NCBI GenBank assembly: GCA_016169945.1 | Contig: JADLSH010000193.1 | Location: forward strand, 1,612,001 to 1,676,000 | Reading direction: 5' to 3' | DNA: 64,000 nucleotides | Origin: Trachythela sp. YZ-2020 | Lineage: Eukaryota > Cnidaria > Anthozoa > Malacalcyonacea > Clavulariidae | Shown here: positions 22,245 to 33,690 of the stretch, one piece after another | How the letters are laid out: each line of letters opens with the position of its first letter | Position numbering within the stretch: position 1 is the stretch's first letter | Notes under the pieces: model-generated | Database searches by the model: none | The model's input: only the letters and a program-made list of their open reading frames with translations | Told to the model about the DNA's origin: nothing | Program-made: the position numbers and the translations under genes

Positions 22245-24621
22245 ATGAAGTGTTGGACAATTCTAGCCTTGCTGGTTACAGTCTGTGCTGTGTTTCTTGG
22301 TGTTGGACGCACTGAAGAAACCGCAGCGTATGATGATCTTGAAGAACCAGCTTTGGGGGATTCATCAAAGTTCAACGACGAAGAATTGTAAGCCATATTT
22401 ATTTTTTTCTTTAAATTTCACACCTATAACTCTTAATATAAAAATATGAAATTTCCTTCTCAGATTGGATATTCTTCTTTTTCTGCCATCAAATTGGTTA
22501 CAGAAATTTTTAATGTGAATAAGCAATTTGCGAGCTGTGAAGTTGCGAGTTATCGTATAAAAATACCAGATTTTCTCAAATTTCTTACCTCTATATACGT
22601 CAGTTTTTCCTAGGCATTTGTGAACTTTTCAACGTTGGTAGCTCTATGTAACAAGCCAAAGGTCAAAGCTTTAAACTAACATGCATTATAAAAGTTTTTG
22701 TTGTTGATTTGAATGTTCTCGTTCAGTCGTTGTAAAGATGTTTTAGTTTATTTAGGATTCAGTTTTGCCGCTTGTTTTCAAACCACCTTCCTGTATAGCG
22801 GCCATATAGAACACATACCTAATTTTATGAAAATTCTATTACTGCACATTTCATAAGCAATTCATGGGGGTCTGCCAGGACGACACCTTTTAGATTGACT
22901 GGAAATATAACCATGCCTTACCAGTAAAAGCAATCCATGACAATAATTTCTTAACTGAATCTATCTTTTCACATAAAATAGAAAATAGTTTACAACTGAG
23001 TAAACTGATAAGTGTCAAACCAAAATAGTTTCTACAACTTTAAACTCAATTTGGTGCCCTTTAAGCTCGATAGGACATTTACGTAAGTGACGTAAATTAA
23101 TTTCATGAAACTTTTAGTAGGTTATTTTATAAGTAAGAATTTATCACAACAAAGTTGTCACTACACATTTGTACTGTCAATCACTGCACAATTTCATTCT
23201 ATCACTGCACAAATTGGCTATCACTGAACGCTAAAATTAGGTATGATAAGGCACATCTGATTTTTAATTTGGGAAACTTCCAGCTCATAACTCGCACTAG
23301 CTCATAAGTTCAGAGCCCGCAATAAACTCATTATTTTTTAATATAATCGTGAAATTCCTTCTGTATATATGGTTACATGCAAACTGTTTGGACTAAAAAT
23401 GAAGATTTAAGATTTGGTTTCCAACCAGGATTAGTTATAGTGCCATTAATGTCCCAAGCTGTTGATATAAAACCATATTTATAAAAACACAATTCAAACA
23501 AAACATATTTTGTGGGAGAAGGGGTTCTGGGGTGTGAAGACTCATATTATGACAAACATCATCCCTACTCACGTCACACCCTAAGCTGAACTGATTGACT
23601 GAACTGAATGCTCTGAACATAAAGCAGAGCCTTGCCAGGGGTAGCCATTCCCTGACGACCCTGAACCAAGAAGCACTTGGACAGACCTTAACCTGACCAA
23701 GGGGAATGGAACCCCTATGGACAGTCCTTAATAACCTGACCCAGGGCGCTTGACCCATATGAGCAGTCCTTAACCTGACCAAGGGGAGATAAACCCCTAT
23801 ATGGACAGTCCTTAATTATATGGTATATGTGTGACGTATATTGAGTCTATGGACCTGAAGTTGACATTTTGGAGACTTCAACCCGAACCACAAATTTATG
23901 AACCAAAATAACAAAATAGTCTGTAACCGAAAACGTTGCTTTTAAACTATATACATATTAAGTAAAGGCATTGTCTAGCAGCGACATTGTTTGTGTCTCT
24001 TTCCAAAATGTCCTTTCTCGAGTCCTTGATCCAGTATATGGTGTTGAAGACAGTCGATGATAGCTGCTTCTATTTGAAAATAATAGCTGTTATTTCCATA
24101 ATATATTAACTACCAATATTCTATCGATGAATTAGCAATTTTGAACATTCAAGGTAACTCTAACTTAGAGCAAACGTCTAAATCTAGATGCATTACGGTT
24201 CCGGTTAAACCGTCCCCCAAATTGTATTGTTAAACGGCATGTAAAAATGATGGGTTCTATTAAATTTTCTCTTATGCAATCAGTTACATGCTTTAAATCG
24301 TAAAGACACAAATGACCCCTTGTTCGAAAGAGAAAACAACAAGTTTCGAAGTTAAACTGAATTTTGTTATTAGGAATAGTATTCTAAAAATTATTAAGCA
24401 TAAAAGATCATTTTATTCCGTCTTTTTATGCACCATGTAGATATGAAAATAGTGAAAACGGTGATGATGATGATGATGACAGTGTGAATGAAGACAAACC
24501 AGCTAAGTTCAGACGTTCATCATGGCGCCGTATCCCACGTCCCCGTTTCCCACGTCCCCGTTCATCATGGCGCCGTTTCCCACATCCCCGTATCCGACGT
24601 ATTCGTTCCGGCGGAAAATGA
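22245..24621 (+). CDS. Pro/Arg-rich cationic secreted peptide precursor, gene 1 (exons 22245-22387 and 24441-24621)
   Basis: Two exons join in phase 2 (donor GTAAGC at 22388, acceptor TGTAG ending 24440), giving 107 residues. Residues 1-21 ([21 protein letters not shown]) are a signal peptide. Residues 22-70 are acidic (DDLEEPALGD, GDDDDDDS). A basic site KFRR (70-73) precedes a tail with no acidic residue: [15 protein letters not shown], then SSWRRFPHPR, ending IRRIRSGGK and stop. The final GGK suggests basic trimming and amidation. Signal, acidic pro-part and cationic tail are the design of antimicrobial precursors such as Hydra arminins, and the PRPRFPRPR core resembles proline-rich antimicrobial peptides such as bactenecins. 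A neuropeptide is less likely because no cleavage or amidation sites separate the repeats. Function is inferred; the gene model is well supported by its paralog at 57401. Confidence 0.82.
22388..24440 (+). other. intron 1 of peptide gene 1
   Basis: A 2,053-nt intron with GT-AG ends. From 22887 onward it belongs to the 4.1-kb tandem duplication. It contains a degenerate minisatellite of GGACAGTCCTTAACCTGACC-type words at about 23690-23815. No other gene is seen in it; the minus-strand frame at 23435-23782 is covered by this repeat. Confidence 0.7.
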
Positions 24622-25056
24622 AGGTTGAAGACCTTATTTTTAACCTTTTCGTATATCACACACAAGTACTAAAGCCCTGATCAAACGAGACTCAAGTCCT
24701 TGCAAGTGTAAACTTCTGAGACATGGAAAAGAGGGAATGGGTGGTTTGAACAATTGCTCTGAAAACTAGGATTGGAGAGAGCATCCTTTTTGAATTCATT
24801 GAGCCAATTTTGAAGCCAGAATATTTATAATGGGAGAGATTTTTCAATCCATCAAATTTTTATTATATCCGAAATTGTTAAGTGTATAAATTAACTTTGC
24901 TATCAAGCAAATGTATTTTCCTATTTAGCTTGAAGGATATATTTTCCCACATGCACCTCTTCGGCTCTTCTAATGAGTTATAGAACGTTTTTAACACTAG
25001 ATAATGAGACTTGAAGCGCCATATTGGTGTGACCTCATTAGTTATATTCACTGCCA

Positions 25057-25062
25057 AATAAA
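25057..25062 (+). terminator. candidate poly(A) signal of gene 1, exon 2A transcript
   Basis: AATAAA about 435 bp after the stop, in a segment conserved in all three terminal-exon copies (29308-29313 and 59846-59851). Confidence 0.5.
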
Positions 25063-25663
25063 GAATTAGAAAGAGTGGGACCAATGTCTATCTATACAAT
25101 ACGTGTCCTTTCCCACCAACAACCAGAAAGTGTAAGAACCTCTTCTAACATGTCAGCACCATCAGTGTTGATTTGTTGTGCATGGTCACGCCAATATGAC
25201 TGCCATTGCAGGCTTCATTTATGCATAGCAGATGCACTATCCAGCCTAGTTTTTAATTCAGTAGTTTGATCCGTTTGAACAACACAAAGTGTAGAAAAGA
25301 GTCAATGTTTTAAAAATATACAGCGTTAAATATTCATGTTTAGCTGGGTATTACAAACACATCACATTAATCTCTTTTACAATGTGTATTCCAATTACGT
25401 GTTTATTTATCAAATTATTCATTCCATTTTTCCATACCTCAGGAGTTTTAAACTTGCGGTGGTTTGCGCTCTCGTTTGACCATAGCTTAACACTGGAGCA
25501 ATAAGAGGTAGCCTCATCTAAACCTTTACGGAAAACAATTAAGAACTGATAGAACTATTCGTGTTAAATAAAGTTAGATTAGTTATTAAGTTTCCTTCTG
25601 CAGTAACACTGGAGAAATAAGTGTTAGCCCTTTCTAAATCTTTAGAGAGAACAGTTTCGAACT

Positions 25664-26288
25664 AGCCTGAGACAGACGAATAACGAAAAATATTCGTCTG
25701 AGAACATTCGTCACTAATCTTGCCTGGTGACGTCAGAGCGTTAGTCGAGATTTAGATAACAGATTGTCATTGGTCACACTAAAATTGCATGTATTGTGCG
25801 TTTTTATTGGTTCATTAGACATGTCGGAAAAAATAAAAGATGGCGGAATTTACAGATCGAAATATTTTATGGAAACGTGCAATTAATACGGGATTAAATG
25901 TTTTCAAGTACCTTCTTTGTATAAAGAACAGGAAGAGGCCCTTGCTCAATTGTTTTCGAAGCGAGATGTTTTCATTAATCTCCCTACATCGTATGGGAAA
26001 TCGCTCATATTTCAAGTTGCACTCGATATTCTCTTTCGAAGAAGCACGGAACCAGCATAGTAGTGGTTATTTCTCCACTGAAAGCCCTCATGGAAGATCA
26101 AGTAAGATCACATGGTCGTTCGATACTTCGATAGTTCGATACAGTGTCGCTCATAGCAAACGCCATTTTGTTTTTCTCAGATACGTAATTATGCAAATAT
26201 TTATGATAAATTATGATAATTAGACCGGGCAAGATTAGTGACGAATGTTCTCAGACGAATATTTTTCGTTATTCGTCTGTCTCAGGCT
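25664..26288 (+). mobile_element. TIR element carrying a RecQ-helicase first-exon fragment, copy 1
   Basis: The TIRs AGCCTGAGACAGACGAATAA and their complement enclose 625 bp. The flanks repeat AGTTTCGAACT (7-11 bp depending on where the TIR is cut). The paralogous site at 60445-60455 holds AGTTTCGAACT once, with no insertion. Inside, from ATG 25840, is the start of a RecQ-like helicase, shifted out of frame by small indels in this copy. Confidence 0.85.
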
Positions 26289-26805
26289 AGTTTCGAACTG
26301 ATAGCTAATAAAGTATCCAGTGTAAATAGTGTTAGATTATATAGTTTATGCTCGCTAGAAGTCTTGTGGTAATAATGCTGGGCCACTAAAAATCACCTTT
26401 TCCGGACCTCTAAGTCTAGGTAGAACAGTTTAGACGCAACTGATTGAGCTATACGACTTAGGATAATTCGGGATAATTATATTTTTTTCACAGAATGAAT
26501 GACAAGCAAGCTGCACCGTGAGCCATGGCGTGGTGAAGAATGAAATATACTAACGTAATTACACTTTTTAATACTTTAATATTTTACCAAACATATCGTA
26601 ATTCAATGCATCATTAATTGCACATAACCGAAATTTGTAACTGGTTTCCTTGGTTAAATAAAAATAATGCTTAATTATACCATATTTGTGAAAACGATCC
26701 CACTTCGTTCCCAAACTGCTGTGAAGATAATCCAAATGTTAGACCATAAATAATAGAATACAGTACATGGTTTGTAGACTGGATGGAAATCGTTCGTGAC
26801 AGACT

Positions 26806-27030
26806 AGCTTGTAGCAAGCTTGTCAGCAAGTTGTAACAATGTTGTCATTTTATCAAACAAGTTGTTAAATAGCAGGACGATAACAAGTTGTTGGAACAGC
26901 TTGTAACAAGTCTGTTGAGTCAATAACATTGTAGTAAGTTGTCGACAAGCTGGGAAACTTGGGAACAAGCAGTGCGAACACATCCTGCTTGATAACAAGT
27001 TGTTTGAACAACATTGGTAAAAGTCTGCAG
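26806..27030. repeat. ACAAGTTGT-rich repeat, copy 1 (cut at duplication junction)
   Basis: A chain of diverged ACAAGTTGTT / AACAAGCTTG words on both strands. Full-length relatives lie at 31052-31290 and 60953-61200. Minus-strand frames across it are repeat by-products. Confidence 0.7.
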
Positions 27031-28586
27031 CTTTTAGATTGACTGGAAATATAACCATGCCTTACCAGTAAAAGCAATCCATGACAATAATTTCTTAACT
27101 GAATCTATCTTTTTCACATAAAAATAGAAAATAGTTTACAACTGAGTAAACTGATAAGTGTCAAACCAAAATAGTTTCTACAACTTTAAACTCAATTTGG
27201 TGCCCTTTAAGCTCGATAGGACATTTACGTAAGTGACGTAAATTAATTTCGCCGAAACTTTTAGTAGGTTATTTTATAAGTAAGAATTTATCACAACAAA
27301 GTTGTCACTACACATTTGTACTGTCAATCACTGCACAATTTCATTCTATCACTGCACAAATTGGCTATCACTGAACGCTAAAATTAGGTATGATAAGGCA
27401 CATCTGATTTTTAATTTGGCGGGAAACTTCCAGCTCGCAACTCGCACTAGCTCATAAGTTCAGAGCCCGCAATAAACTCATTATTTTTTAATATAATCGT
27501 GAAATTCCTTCTGTATATATGGTTACATGCAAACTGTTTGGACTAAAAATGAAGATTTAAGATTTGGTTTCCAACCAGGATTAGTTATAGTGCCATTAAT
27601 GTCCCAAGCTGTTGATATAAAACCATATTTATAAAAACACAATTCAAACAAAACATATTTTGTGGGAGAAGGGGTTCTGGGGTGTGAAGACTCATATTAT
27701 GACAAACATCATCCCTACTCACGTCACACCCTAAGCTGAACTGATTGACTGAACTGAATGCTCTGAACATAAAGCAGAGCCTTGCCAGGGGTGGCCATTC
27801 CCTGACGACCCTGAACCAAGAAGCACTTGGACAGACCTTAACCTGACCAAGGGAATGGAACCCTATGGACAGTCCTTAATAACCTGACCCAGGGCGCTTG
27901 ACCCATATGAGCAGTCCTTAACCTGACCAAGGAGATAAACCCCTATATGGACAGTCCTTAATTATATGGTATATGTGTTACATATATTGAGTCTATGGAC
28001 CTGAAGTTGACATTTTGGAGACTTCAACCTGAACCACAAATTTATGAACCAAAATAACAAAATAGTCTGTAACCGAAAACGTTGCTTTTAAACTATATAC
28101 ATATTAAGTAAAGGCATTGTCTAGCAGCGACATTGTTTGTGTCTCTTTCCAAAATGTCCTTTCTCGAGTCCTTGATCCAGTATATGGTGTTGAAGACAGT
28201 CGATGATAGCTGCTTCTATTTGAAAATAATAGCTGTTATTTCCATAATATATTAACTACCAATATTCTATCGATGAATTAGCAATTTTGAACATTCAAGG
28301 TAACTCTAACTTAGAGCAAACGTCTAAATCTAGATGCATTACGGTTCCGGTTAAACCGTCCCCCAAATTGTATTGTTAAACGGCATGTAAAAATGATGGG
28401 TTCTATTAAATTTTCTCTTATGCAATCAGTTACATGCTTTAAATCGTAAAGACACAAATGACCCCTTGTTCGAAAGAGAAAACAACAAGTTTCGAAGTTA
28501 AACTGAATTTTGTTATTAGGAATAGTATTCTAAAAATTATTAAGCATAAAAGATCATTTTATTCCGTCTTTTTATGCACCATGTAG

Positions 28587-28872
28587 ATATGAAAATAGTG
28601 AAAACGGTGATGATGATGATGATGACAGTGTGAATGAAGACAAACCAGCTAAGTTCAGACGTTCATCATGGCGCCGTTTTCCACGTCCCCGTTTGCCACG
28701 TCCCCGTTCATCATGGCGCCGTTTCCCACGTCCCCGTATCCCACGTCCCCGTTCATCATGGCGCCGTTTCCCACGTCCCCGTATCCCACGTCCCCGTTTC
28801 CCACGTCCCCGTTCATCATGGCGCCGTTTCCCACATCCCCGTATCCGACGTATTCGTTCCGGCGGAAAATGA
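28587..28872 (+). CDS. alternative terminal exon 2B of peptide gene 1, long repeat form
   Basis: The acceptor TGTAG ends at 28586, and the exon enters in the same phase as exon 2A. Joined to exon 1 (22245-22387) across a 6.2-kb intron, it gives a 142-residue precursor. It encodes the same acidic run and KFRR site, then four SSWRR modules instead of two: two SSWRR-xPRPR-xPRPR units, one with an extra FPRPR, and the closing SSWRRFPHPR unit with RIRSGGK. There is no signal-peptide exon between 24621 and 28587, so the exon can be used only by skipping 2A or after loss of function. Its 3' region has its own AATAAA at 29308. Frame, acceptor and stop are intact, which argues that it is usable. It could also be an allele placed in tandem by assembly error. 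Confidence 0.7.
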
Positions 28873-29307
28873 AGGTTGAAGACCTTATTTTTAACCTTTT
28901 CGTATATCACACACAAGTACTAAAGCCCTGATCAAACGAGACTCAAGTCCTTGCAAGTGTAAACTTCTGAGACATGGAAAAGAGGGAATGGGTGGTTTGA
29001 ACAATTGCTCTGAAAACTAGGATTGGAGAGAGCATCCTTTTTGAATTCATTGAGCCAATTTTGAAGCCAGAATATTTATAATGGGAGAGATTTTTCAATC
29101 CATCAAATTTTTATTATATCCGAAATTGTTAAGTGTATAAATTAACTTTGCTATCAAGCAAATGTATTTTCCTATTTAGCTTGAAGGATATATTTTCCCA
29201 CATGCACCTCTTCGGCTCTTCTAATGAGTTATAGAACGTTTTTAACACTAGATAATGAGACTTGAAGCGCCATATTGGTGTGACCTCATTAGTTATATTC
29301 ACTGCCA

Positions 29308-29313
29308 AATAAA
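29308..29313 (+). terminator. candidate poly(A) signal for exon 2B
   Basis: AATAAA in the same conserved 3' context as 25057 and 59846. Confidence 0.45.
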
Positions 29314-29910
29314 GAATTAGAAAGAGTGGGACCAATGTCTATCTATACAATACGTGTCCTTTCCCACCAACAACCAGAAAGTGTAAGAACCTCTTCTAAC
29401 ATGTCAGCACCATCAGTGTTGATTTGTTGTGCATGGTCACGCCAATATGACTGCCATTGCAGGCTTCATTTATGCATAGCAGATGCACTATCAGACTAGT
29501 TTTTAATTCAGTAGTTTGATCCGTTTGAACAACACAAAGTGTAGAAAAGAGTCAATGTTTTAAAAATATACAGCGTTAAATATTCATGTTTAGCTGGGTA
29601 TTACAAACACATCACATTAATCTCTTTTACAATGTGTATTCCAATTACGTGTTTATTTATCAAATTATTCATTCCATTTTCCATACCTCAGGAGTTTTAA
29701 ACTTGCGGTGGTTTGCGCTCTCGTTTGACCATAGCTTAACACTGGAGCAATAAGAGGTAGCCTCATCTAAACCTTTACGGAAAACAATTAAGAACTGATA
29801 GAACTATTCGTGTTAAATAAAGTTAGATTAGTTATTAAGTTTCCTTCTGCAGTAACACTGGAGAAATAAGTGTTAGCCCTTTCTAAATCTTTAGAGAACA
29901 GTTTCGAACT

Positions 29911-30536
29911 AGCCTGAGACAGACGAATAACGAAAATATTCGTCTGAGAACATTCGTCACTAATCTTGCCTGGTGACGTCAGAGCGTTAGTCGAGATTTA
30001 GATAACAGATTGTCATTGGTCACACTAAAATTGCATGTATTGTGCGTTTTTATTGGTTCATTAGACATGTCGGAAAAAATAAAAGATGGCGGAATTTACA
30101 GATCGAAATATTTTATGGAAACGTGCAATTAATAAGGTATTAAATGTTTTTCAAGTACCTTCTTTGTATAAAGAACAGGAAGAGGCCCTTGCTCAATTGT
30201 TTTCGAAGCGAGATGTTTTCATTAATCTCCCTACATCGTATGGGAAATCGCTCATATTTCAAGTTGCACTCGATATTCTCTTTCGAAGAAGCACGGGAAC
30301 CAGCATAGTAGTGGTTATTTCTCCACTGAAAGCCCTCATGGAAGATCAAGTAAGATCACATGGTCGTTCGATACTTCGATAGTTCGATACAGTGTCGCTC
30401 ATAGCAAACGCCATTTTGTTTTTCTCAGATACGTAATTATGCAAATATTTATGATAAATTATGATAATTAGACCGGGCAAGATTAGTGACGAATGTTCTC
30501 AGACGAATATTTTTCGTTATTCGTCTGTCTCAGGCT
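29911..30536 (+). mobile_element. TIR element carrying a RecQ-helicase first-exon fragment, copy 2
   Basis: The same insertion as 25664-26288, copied with the tandem unit. It is flanked by AGTTTCGAACT on both sides. Between TIR and gene fragment lies a promoter-like stretch with ATTGGTTC and an ATG in good context (AAAAGATGGCGG). Confidence 0.85.
30086..30382 (+). pseudogene. RecQ-like helicase N-terminal fragment
   Basis: 98 codons from the ATG. The helicase Q-type region (PSLYKEQEEALAQLFSKRD) is followed by motif I (Walker A, LPTSYGKSLIFQ, with GKS binding ATP phosphate) and motif Ia (VVISPLKALMEDQV). Homology stops right after EDQ, where the DNA reads CAAGTAAGATC, a good splice donor. The fragment therefore looks like one captured exon plus the start of its intron. 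The motor motifs II-VI are absent, so it cannot be a working helicase. The element has the layout of gene-capturing Pack-type transposons. The copy at 25840 has lost the frame. Confidence 0.8.
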
Positions 30537-31051
30537 AGTTTCGAACTGATAGCTAATAAAGTATCCAGTGTAAATAGTGTTAGATTATATAGTTTATGCT
30601 CGCTAGAAGTCTTGTGGTAATAATGCTGGGCCACTAAAAATCACCTTTTCCGGACCTCTAAGTCTAGGTAGAACAGTTTAGACGCAACTGATTGAGCTAT
30701 ACGACTTAGGATAATTCGGGATAATTATATTTTTTTCACAGAATGAATGACAAGCAAGCTGCACCGTGAGCCATGGCGTGGTGAAGAATGAAATATACTA
30801 ACGTAATTACACTTTTTAATACTTTAATATTTTACCAAACATATCGTAATTCAATGCATCATTAATTGCACATAACCGAAATTTGTAACTGGTTTCCTTG
30901 GTTAAATAAAAATAATGCTTAATTATACCATATTTGTGAAAACGATCCCACTTCGTTCCCAAACTGCTGTGAAGATAATCCAAATGTTAGACCATAAATA
31001 ATAGAATACAGTACATGGTTTGTAGACTGGATGGAAATCGTTCGTGACAGA

Positions 31052-31290
31052 CTAGCTTGTAGCAAGCTTGTCAGCAAGTTGTAACAATGTTGTCATTTTA
31101 TCAAACAAGTTGTTAAATAGCAGGACGATAACAAGTTGTTGGAACAGCTTGTAACAAGTCTGTTGAGTCAATAACATTGTAGTAAGTTGTCGACAAGCTG
31201 GGAAACTTGGGAACAAGCAGTGCGAACACATCCTGCTTGATAACAAGTTGTTTGAACAACATTGGTAAAAGTCTGCAGCAGGTTTGTTAA
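31052..31290. repeat. ACAAGTTGT-rich repeat, copy 2
   Basis: About 240 bp of diverged ACAAGTTGTTGGAACA / GCTTGTAACAAGTC words in both orientations, between GACTAGCTTGTAGCAAG and CAGCAGGTTTGTTAAAC. Confidence 0.7.
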
Positions 31291-32214
31291 ACTTGTGCGT
31301 TTTTACGTGTGTAGGTTTATGCAAACATTCGGTCTTGCATATTCGTCACGTGTGTATTGTATTTTTGCCCAATCAATAGCAATCTTTAAGTACAGTACAG
31401 TGCAGTACAAAGTATTTCAAACGAATCATATCTACATGTCAAGGTAGCGGACACAATTAACATAAAAGATTGCAAGAAAAACTGTTTTTGTTAGATAAAA
31501 ATAACTGCAGTAATTTGCTTTAGCACTAGCCTAGGATTAAGGTCAACATTAGGATTAGGTTTGATTATGGTAAGGGTTGAGATTATGGTCAGGAAACTGA
31601 GTTTAATGGTATTTTGATGACATGGAAATTGAGGCAATATATACAAAATGAAATCTTGGAGATGAGTACTCTGATATATGCTAAAGAAAAATATATTAAT
31701 TATTCTTATGTTTTTATATGACTTTAATATTGGATAGAATGTGAAACTATTTGAAACTATTGTATCTGATTCTAGTGTGATAAAAGAAATTGGCGCCTTA
31801 TAAACATTTGTTTCTCCGTTAAAGTACAATTATTCTGAAATTGGTTAATACTGAAGATGTTTAATGCTAGCTGAAAATGTTGTTCACGAAAATAGAAAAA
31901 CCTTCGGCTACGATTCTTGTTTTTTCATTCAGTTGTACTGTTAAATCTTCCGGATTAAAACGTACCATACATGTATACTATATACAAACAAGAACTGCAT
32001 GAAATAGCTATTGATCTGCAGTCTTAGTTGATCTACGTCTAAATAAGGACGAAAACGTACGTATATAGCCTCATTAATATCATTAACGAGACGAAACATG
32101 CGTAAAATCGCAGATTTCTATTGGTTGCTGCTGCTGAATTCATCTGCAAACGTGAAATACTGACTTCTAATTGGTTGTTATTTAAAGCTGCGTAATTTCT
32201 GCCTCGCCTCAGCG
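31291..32214. other. intergenic between peptide locus and Helitron, no gene seen
   Basis: The first ~230 bp match 61190-61480. The minus-strand frame at 31491-31829 has no recognised motif. Confidence 0.5.
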
Positions 32215-32516
32215 AGGCAGCACACTATTCTTGACGTGATAAGGTTTCTCCAGTGTTCACTTGCCCCAGTCTTTTACCCGACCTATATATTGTCTAGATT
32301 TGGATTTGGCGTCGGTTTGTTTATCGTAATCCGGGGGAATAAACAAGCTCGAAAACATTTGAAAAATGAGGGGGGGGGGGTATTCGAATAAGATTTCGTA
32401 TTGCGCGCCATGTTTTCCTCCATGTGCTCAAGATTTTACTCGAGATTTTTATAGCTACAAGCTTTTTATACTGGATGCGAATGATGCAAAATATTTTCTG
32501 AAAAATTCAGATAAGT

Positions 32517-33690
32517 ATGGCTATATTTCTTTCTGGTGATATACATCAAGGCGATGAACATTTTAGTGTTCATTCTAGAGGCAACCAATGTGCTTTCATG
32601 ACTTTATCGGCAATTTTAACAGCACGAAATACGCCATTGATCGAGTGGTCGAAATCAACAATATATAATGTCTTATTACAAGGAGACAAAATGTACTTAA
32701 AACTTTGAATAGTGGCTTAATAATCCTAGACCCAGGTGTCGAATTTTTATCTATTGATAACTTACCAAAGGTTGTTAGTGTTTCATGTTCAAACATGCTT
32801 TCTTACAAGATATGTTGGTCTGTGATCGACACAGTTAATATATCGCCTGTGCAGGGAAAAACAACCCCACCTATGACGGTGACAAATAGTGATCTAGCTG
32901 TAGTCATAGAGGCCGTTGAGGTACAGAATAACATTGATCTACATGTGATCGTGGAAAATAATAACATTGAACTACCTGTGGTGGTAGCACAAAATATCAA
33001 TCTACCTGTTGTGGTAGAGCCCATTGAGCACAAAATATTGATCTGCCCATTGTGGCGGAAAGAAACATTGATCTGCCCATTGTGGTGGAGCCCGTTGAGG
33101 CACAAAATATCATTGATCTGCCCATTGTGGTGGAGTCCATTGAGGCACAAAATATTATTGATCTGCCCATTGTGGTGGAGCCCGTTGAGGCACAAAATAT
33201 TATTGAACTTCCCATTGTGGTGGAGCCCGTTGAGGCACAAAATATCATTGATCTGCCCATTGTGGTGGAGCCCATTGAGGCACAAAATATTATTGATCTG
33301 CCCATTGTGGTGGAGCCCGTTGAGGCACAAAATATTATTGATCTGCCTATTGAGGCAGAAAATGAAAACCAAATTTGGTTGATAAATTACGGAAGAGATC
33401 TTCAAGGTCTTGTTATAACCAACCAAGAAATTGAGTCTCATTACTATGATATTCGCACAGCACTTTTGAATACTTTTTTGAATGACAGTTATGCTGGTTT
33501 AATATTAGAAGGTTATAGATGGCCTTATTAAAGCAAATGGATTCTTTCTATCTATTTGACTCACATGCCCGAGACTCTAATGGCATGCCTGATCCTAATG
33601 GCACTGCTTTTGTCATGAGATTTACTAATATCCTAGATTTAGAGCAATATTTGTATTCTCTTTCAATAGGACTGCATACCAATTTATTTG
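32517..33690 (+). pseudogene. C76-like cysteine protease domain with 45-bp coding repeat, Helitron-associated
   Basis: The first piece (32517-32708) contains HQGDEHFSVHSRGNQCAFM, with the catalytic Cys in RGNQC, and ends QGDKMYLKL. The next frame holds LDPGVEFLSIDNLP. Then follows a linker of six 15-residue units (NIIDLPIVVEPVEAQ, 45 bp each) at about 33060-33340. The last piece has FYLFDSHARDSNGMPDPNG with the Asp/His of the active site. The order Q-G-D, Cys, D-S-H fits the C76/OTU-like deubiquitinase group first defined in large DNA virus tegument proteins and also met in mobile elements. At least three frameshifts separate the parts, so the copy is dead. The family call is by motif only. 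Confidence 0.65.

Larger units (their letters stand above)
22887..27030 (+). repeat. 4.1-kb tandem duplication, unit 1
   Basis: Starts at CTTTTAGATTG inside intron 1 and ends at AAGTCTGCAG, directly abutting unit 2. It carries the distal intron, exon 2A, the 3' region, the RecQ-capture element and the ACAAGTTGT repeat. It is nearly identical to unit 2, with scattered small indels. The length difference is almost wholly the 105-bp exon expansion in unit 2. Confidence 0.9.
27031..31278 (+). repeat. 4.1-kb tandem duplication, unit 2
   Basis: Direct copy of 22887-27030, starting CTTTTAGATTG right after unit 1. It lacks exon 1 and the promoter because the duplication breakpoint is inside intron 1. 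The sequence after 31278 (CAGGTTTGTTAAACTTG) continues as in the paralog at 61180, so unit 2 holds the original right border. Confidence 0.9.

Noticed and set aside
22214..22396. Minus-strand ORFs opposite exon 1 (22214-22396 and 57370-57567)
   Set aside because: Antisense to the signal-peptide exon. The plus strand has the promoter, donor site and paralog support.
28630..28931. Alternative plus-strand frames over exon 2B (His-Val-Pro-Val and Thr-Ser-Pro-Phe repeats), the minus-strand Arg-Gly-rich frame there, and the same frames over exon 3 of gene 2
   Set aside because: They are shadows of the pentapeptide-encoding DNA repeat. Only the Pro/Arg frame joins in phase to a signal-peptide exon and ends at the conserved GGK or FGK stop.
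32803..33441. 212-codon minus-strand ORF over the protease linker
   Set aside because: Antisense of the 45-bp repeat. The plus strand carries the protease motifs.
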